Below, one piece after another: positions 41,351-43,676 of a stretch of DNA of 43,676 nucleotides. The notes below the pieces were generated by a model, which ran no database searches, was not told where the DNA came from, and worked only from the letters and a program-made list of their open reading frames with translations. The position numbers and the translations under genes are program-made. The stretch is from a virus: the IMG/VR virus record IMGVR_UViG_3300037540_000168, positions 1 to 43,676 of that record. One strand, written 5' to 3'. The number at the start of each line of letters is the position of its first letter. Position 1 is the first letter of the stretch.

Positions 41351-41704
41351 TTAATCTCCTTTGATTAAATTTTCAAGGTTCTTAATTACCTGGGGATGAA
41401 ATAGAATCATATTGCCTTTGAGATAGTATTGCTTCTTTTCAATGATTCGATTCAATTTAGGAATTACTTGATCAATTGGTATCGTTTCAATCATTTCAGC
41501 AATGATCTCATATTGATCTGAAAAGATATAGTAACTCGGAGTCCATTTGTCATGCTTAAACAATTCGCTTGAGTTCAATGAGATGCAATTGTTTCCTAAT
41601 TGCTCTGCTTTAGGGTTGGGTGGCAATTTCCGAATCTGATCTGCTACTATCAGCAATTCATCTTTGATTATATTAAGTTTATCAATGATTGATTGTTTAT
41701 CCAT
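41351..41704 (-). CDS. Uncharacterised small protein
   Basis: 117 aa, helical with no recognised motif. The N-terminal helix DKQSIIDKLNIIKDELLIV and a C-terminal helix suggest a small helical bundle. It begins 2 nt after the stop of the 47-aa gene upstream; the ribosome site (AAAAGGAATTAAT) lies in that gene's end. Confidence 0.45.
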   Translation of the reverse strand: MDKQSIIDKLNIIKDELLIVADQIRKLPPNPKAEQLGNNCISLNSSELFKHDKWTPSYYIFSDQYEIIAEMIETIPIDQVIPKLNRIIEKKQYYLKGNMILFHPQVIKNLENLIKGD

Positions 41705-41705
41705 A

Positions 41706-41849
41706 TTAATTCCTTTTTAATTTAGGCATTATTGTATTGATTCCAGCAATAACCCAACATTCTTTAATTGTAATTGGTTTAAAAGGAAAATCCCAAATGA
41801 TAAACTTCACGAATACAATTAATCTTGCTGCTTTTGAATGACGTAACAT
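41706..41849 (-). CDS. Very small hydrophobic/basic protein
   Basis: 47 aa (MLRHSKAARLIVFVKFIIWD...). A good site (AGGAGTAATCAATT) precedes the ATG, and the frame exactly fills the gap between neighbours. The first half could be a short amphipathic or membrane-touching helix; the tail is basic (PKLKRN). Function unknown. Confidence 0.5.
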   Translation of the reverse strand: MLRHSKAARLIVFVKFIIWDFPFKPITIKECWVIAGINTIMPKLKRN

Positions 41850-41855
41850 AATTGA

Positions 41856-42173
41856 TTACTCCTTTCCTTCTTTGTATTGTCTAAAGAATTGATTCAATTT
41901 ACCTTTCATTGTTTCAATCCAATCAGACAAATGCTCTGGACTACCATCGTATTCAAATTCAATCCAATAATTCATACAGAATTCTTTTACGTCTTTAAAT
42001 TGATTGAATAGATTGTCTTCTGCTGAATTGTGATAGGTTGAATGATCAAATGCTCCAGCATATACATGACCTTCTGGATTGTAATGAGATCGAGTATAAT
42101 CCAATCGGGTAGGTGGAAACCATTGAGGAATTGAAAAGGATATTTTGATTTCAATTGCTTCTGAATTAAACAT
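41856..42173 (-). CDS. Uncharacterised small protein
   Basis: 105 aa. Beta-rich start (EIKISFSIPQWFPPTRLDY) and a helical C-terminus (HLSDWIETMKGKLNQFFRQY). No family recognised. RBS AAAGGACTTATTA; one base overlap with the upstream gene's stop. Confidence 0.45.
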   Translation of the reverse strand: MFNSEAIEIKISFSIPQWFPPTRLDYTRSHYNPEGHVYAGAFDHSTYHNSAEDNLFNQFKDVKEFCMNYWIEFEYDGSPEHLSDWIETMKGKLNQFFRQYKEGKE

Positions 42174-43309
42174 TAATAAGTCCTTTCAATCAATTGATTC
42201 CAATGACTTGAAAAGAATATTTGAGCATCTTCTGATTGATCGATAACTGTATGATATGTTCTTTTAGCTTTCCTTCGATCATTTTTGTTTTCCAGATCAT
42301 ATCCCATATCAATTGCCCAATCATCCCATGAATTGTAATTCTCAATTGATAGCCAATCGGTTGTAATGCATTCAATTACTTGATCTGGCATAGGGGGAAC
42401 TCTGACACCTTCAAATCGTTCCCTGGGATCTCTTTTAATTGGAGGGGGAAAGAATCCCAAATCTTGAACAGTCTTGTAATCATCAATTGTTTGATCACTA
42501 CTCATTTGTTTAGGTTTGAATCCCATCATTCTAATTGTTTTGTTTTTCCAATTGGTAAGCAATCGACCAGTTTTGAATACATCGGATGATTGAGATTCAG
42601 TCATCAATCGATGACTGATACCAGTTGAGAAGTAGGTTTGAAAAGTATCGCCGGAATCATCAATCATTTTGACTTTCCAATGATCCATTTCAGTTTCTGA
42701 TTGCATGTTGGGATTGGAATCAGTTGATTGGATTTTCCATTTGAAATTGTTTTCAATGAGATAATCCATTATTGCAGAACGGGTTTTATCAGGGGGAGTT
42801 ACTTGCAGATTTTGAATGAATGTAATTACTGAAACAGGCAAAGCATTGATTAACCAAAGTGTTCCATATCGATAGCCAACACTCAATTCAGGATTGGTTT
42901 CATTGTCAATCAATAGGTGATGCTGTTTAAGCATTGCACTTGCTTGATCATAATCATATCCATTAAATGATTTGACTTGATCTCTCCAGAAGTCAACATA
43001 TTTCATTTGAAGCAATGATCCAGCATTCATATCATTTAAATGGCAAGTTTTCCAGATTGCAAGTAGATGAATCAATTGTTCTTGATCCATATAGAGTTCA
43101 TCGAAATCGGAAGGATTGATTGAATCATGGATTTGACCACCGCAATGATTGCCGATTGATCCACAGATCGATAATGTTTTAAATGTCGATCCAATTGGAG
43201 TGAGTGCTGTTGTGATTGCACTTGCTTTACTTGCTTTTTTGTCTTTCAATTCGATTTCCAGAATAACCTTGTCATTGCCAATCATTCCAACTAATAGTTC
43301 TTTTTTCAT
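42173..43309 (-). CDS. Conserved phage/bacterial protein (HLNDMNAG family)
   Basis: 378 aa. SIGNHCGGQIHDSI, then LAIWKTCHLNDMNAGSLLQ and YRYGTLWLINALPVSVITFI, form a signature I recognise from hypothetical proteins of many phages. The His and Asp of HLNDM could be catalytic or metal-binding, but function is unknown. The C-terminal half contains ECITTDWLSIENYNSWDDWA. RBS AAAGGAGAAATCAATCAA with the shared leader. Confidence 0.6.
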   Translation of the reverse strand: MKKELLVGMIGNDKVILEIELKDKKASKASAITTALTPIGSTFKTLSICGSIGNHCGGQIHDSINPSDFDELYMDQEQLIHLLAIWKTCHLNDMNAGSLLQMKYVDFWRDQVKSFNGYDYDQASAMLKQHHLLIDNETNPELSVGYRYGTLWLINALPVSVITFIQNLQVTPPDKTRSAIMDYLIENNFKWKIQSTDSNPNMQSETEMDHWKVKMIDDSGDTFQTYFSTGISHRLMTESQSSDVFKTGRLLTNWKNKTIRMMGFKPKQMSSDQTIDDYKTVQDLGFFPPPIKRDPRERFEGVRVPPMPDQVIECITTDWLSIENYNSWDDWAIDMGYDLENKNDRRKAKRTYHTVIDQSEDAQIFFSSHWNQLIERTY

Positions 43310-43321
43310 TTGATTGATTTC

Positions 43322-43336
43322 TCCTTTCGATTGTTT
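43322..43336 (-). repeat. Shared leader motif (AAACAATCGAAAGGA)
   Basis: Copy with one mismatch (AATCG for AACG spacing region), overlapping the stop of the gene at 43335 and giving the ribosome site of the gene starting at 43309. Confidence 0.5.
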
Positions 43337-43676
43337 AATTAAATTTGTTAAGCATTTCTTGTTTCAATGATTCCCACAATTCATCAGTACATTCAATGTC
43401 TTCATTCATTACCAATGGAGTAACATAAGCATTGATTATTGCTTCATATGAATCACCACCATCATTAAATGAATGTGCTGGCATTAATCCTAATTCAGTT
43501 AATGATCCCATTGTATTGATATCTTCCATAATCAAACCACAATGATCAATGAATTTCTCAAATCGTTCTTTATTCAATTGAGCGCAATATTTCCTATGCT
43601 TTCCATTCTCCCAATCGCCCTCCAGGTAATCGTAATTGAATTGATCATCACCTTCAGTACAATCCCATCGTTTAAT
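43335..43676 (-). CDS. Uncharacterised phage protein, N-terminus off window
   Basis: At least 113 aa. A TTG at 43577 could be read as a start, but the frame stays open for 33 more codons to the window edge (IKRWDCTEGDDQFNYDYLEG and on), and the TTG has no ribosome site. So the gene very probably begins outside the window. Acidic, with FIDHCGLIMEDINTMGSL. Family not recognised. Confidence 0.55.
   Translation of the reverse strand: MKRWDCTEGDDQFNYDYLEGDWENGKHRKYCAQLNKERFEKFIDHCGLIMEDINTMGSLTELGLMPAHSFNDGGDSYEAIINAYVTPLVMNEDIECTDELWESLKQEMLNKFN

Noticed and set aside
43335-43577. TTG at 43577 as start of an 80-aa gene
   Set aside because: The frame is open to the window edge for 33 more codons with protein-like sequence and the TTG has no ribosome site.
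1-43676. CRISPR array, rRNA, insertion sequence, integrase or attachment site
   Set aside because: Searched by eye; no spaced direct repeats, transposase or integrase motifs, or rRNA stretches seen.

Overview
The window is a 43.7 kb piece of an AT-rich genome of a large tailed bacteriophage (or a closely related provirus). The evidence is a nearly complete phage replication and recombination set (primase, DnaB-type helicase, UvsW-like helicase, 5'-nuclease, family A DNA polymerase, RecA/UvsX-like recombinase, UvsY-like and gp32-like proteins, SbcC/SbcD-like pair), phage-type nucleotide metabolism (adenosylcobalamin-dependent ribonucleotide reductase, a ThyA-family enzyme), tightly packed overlapping genes with strong Shine-Dalgarno sites, and many small proteins of phage type. 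No rRNA, CRISPR array, transposase or integrase is visible. The host is not identified. The histidine kinase at 5398-7626 looks most like kinases of Desulfobacterota, and the B12-dependent reductase fits a host living at low oxygen, but both points are inference.

Layout. Positions 1-7626 (+ strand) hold what looks like the end of a late or structural block. It contains an array of at least four paralogous lectin-like proteins (the first cut by the window edge), a predicted beta-propeller protein, a GT9-like glycosyltransferase, a single-pass membrane protein, and a full-length hybrid sensor histidine kinase, which is very unusual for a phage. This block meets the opposite-strand block tail to tail: the two stop codons overlap at 7623-7626.

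Positions 7623-43676 are entirely on the - strand, transcribed right to left. The far right (about 36-43.7 kb) carries small, mostly uncharacterised phage proteins plus two likely DNA-binding regulators (ribbon-helix-helix, winged helix). About 22-36 kb carries recombination and replication genes: a polymerase broken into two genes by an inserted reading frame, a Ycf46-type AAA+ ATPase with Ycf35/DUF1257, KH-domain and DUF2997 partners around a tRNA-Tyr, then UvsY-, SSB- and RecA-like genes. About 7.6-22 kb carries the SbcC/SbcD-like pair (the SbcC/Rad50 ATPase is also split), ThyA family, ribonucleotide reductase, 5'-nuclease, helicases, two related methyltransferases and primase.

The most interesting unexplained signals are these. 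A short basic-hydrophobic peptide tag (KRKLTF, RRKLSF, PRLKL and similar) recurs at the extreme N- or C-termini of about a dozen replication-block proteins with different folds. The Ycf46-Ycf35-KH-DUF2997 module is encoded by a phage. The phage carries a hybrid histidine kinase. Both the family A polymerase and the Rad50-like ATPase are split genes. The palindrome CAATTG becomes steeply more frequent toward the right end. All family assignments come from reading motifs by eye; no database search was run.
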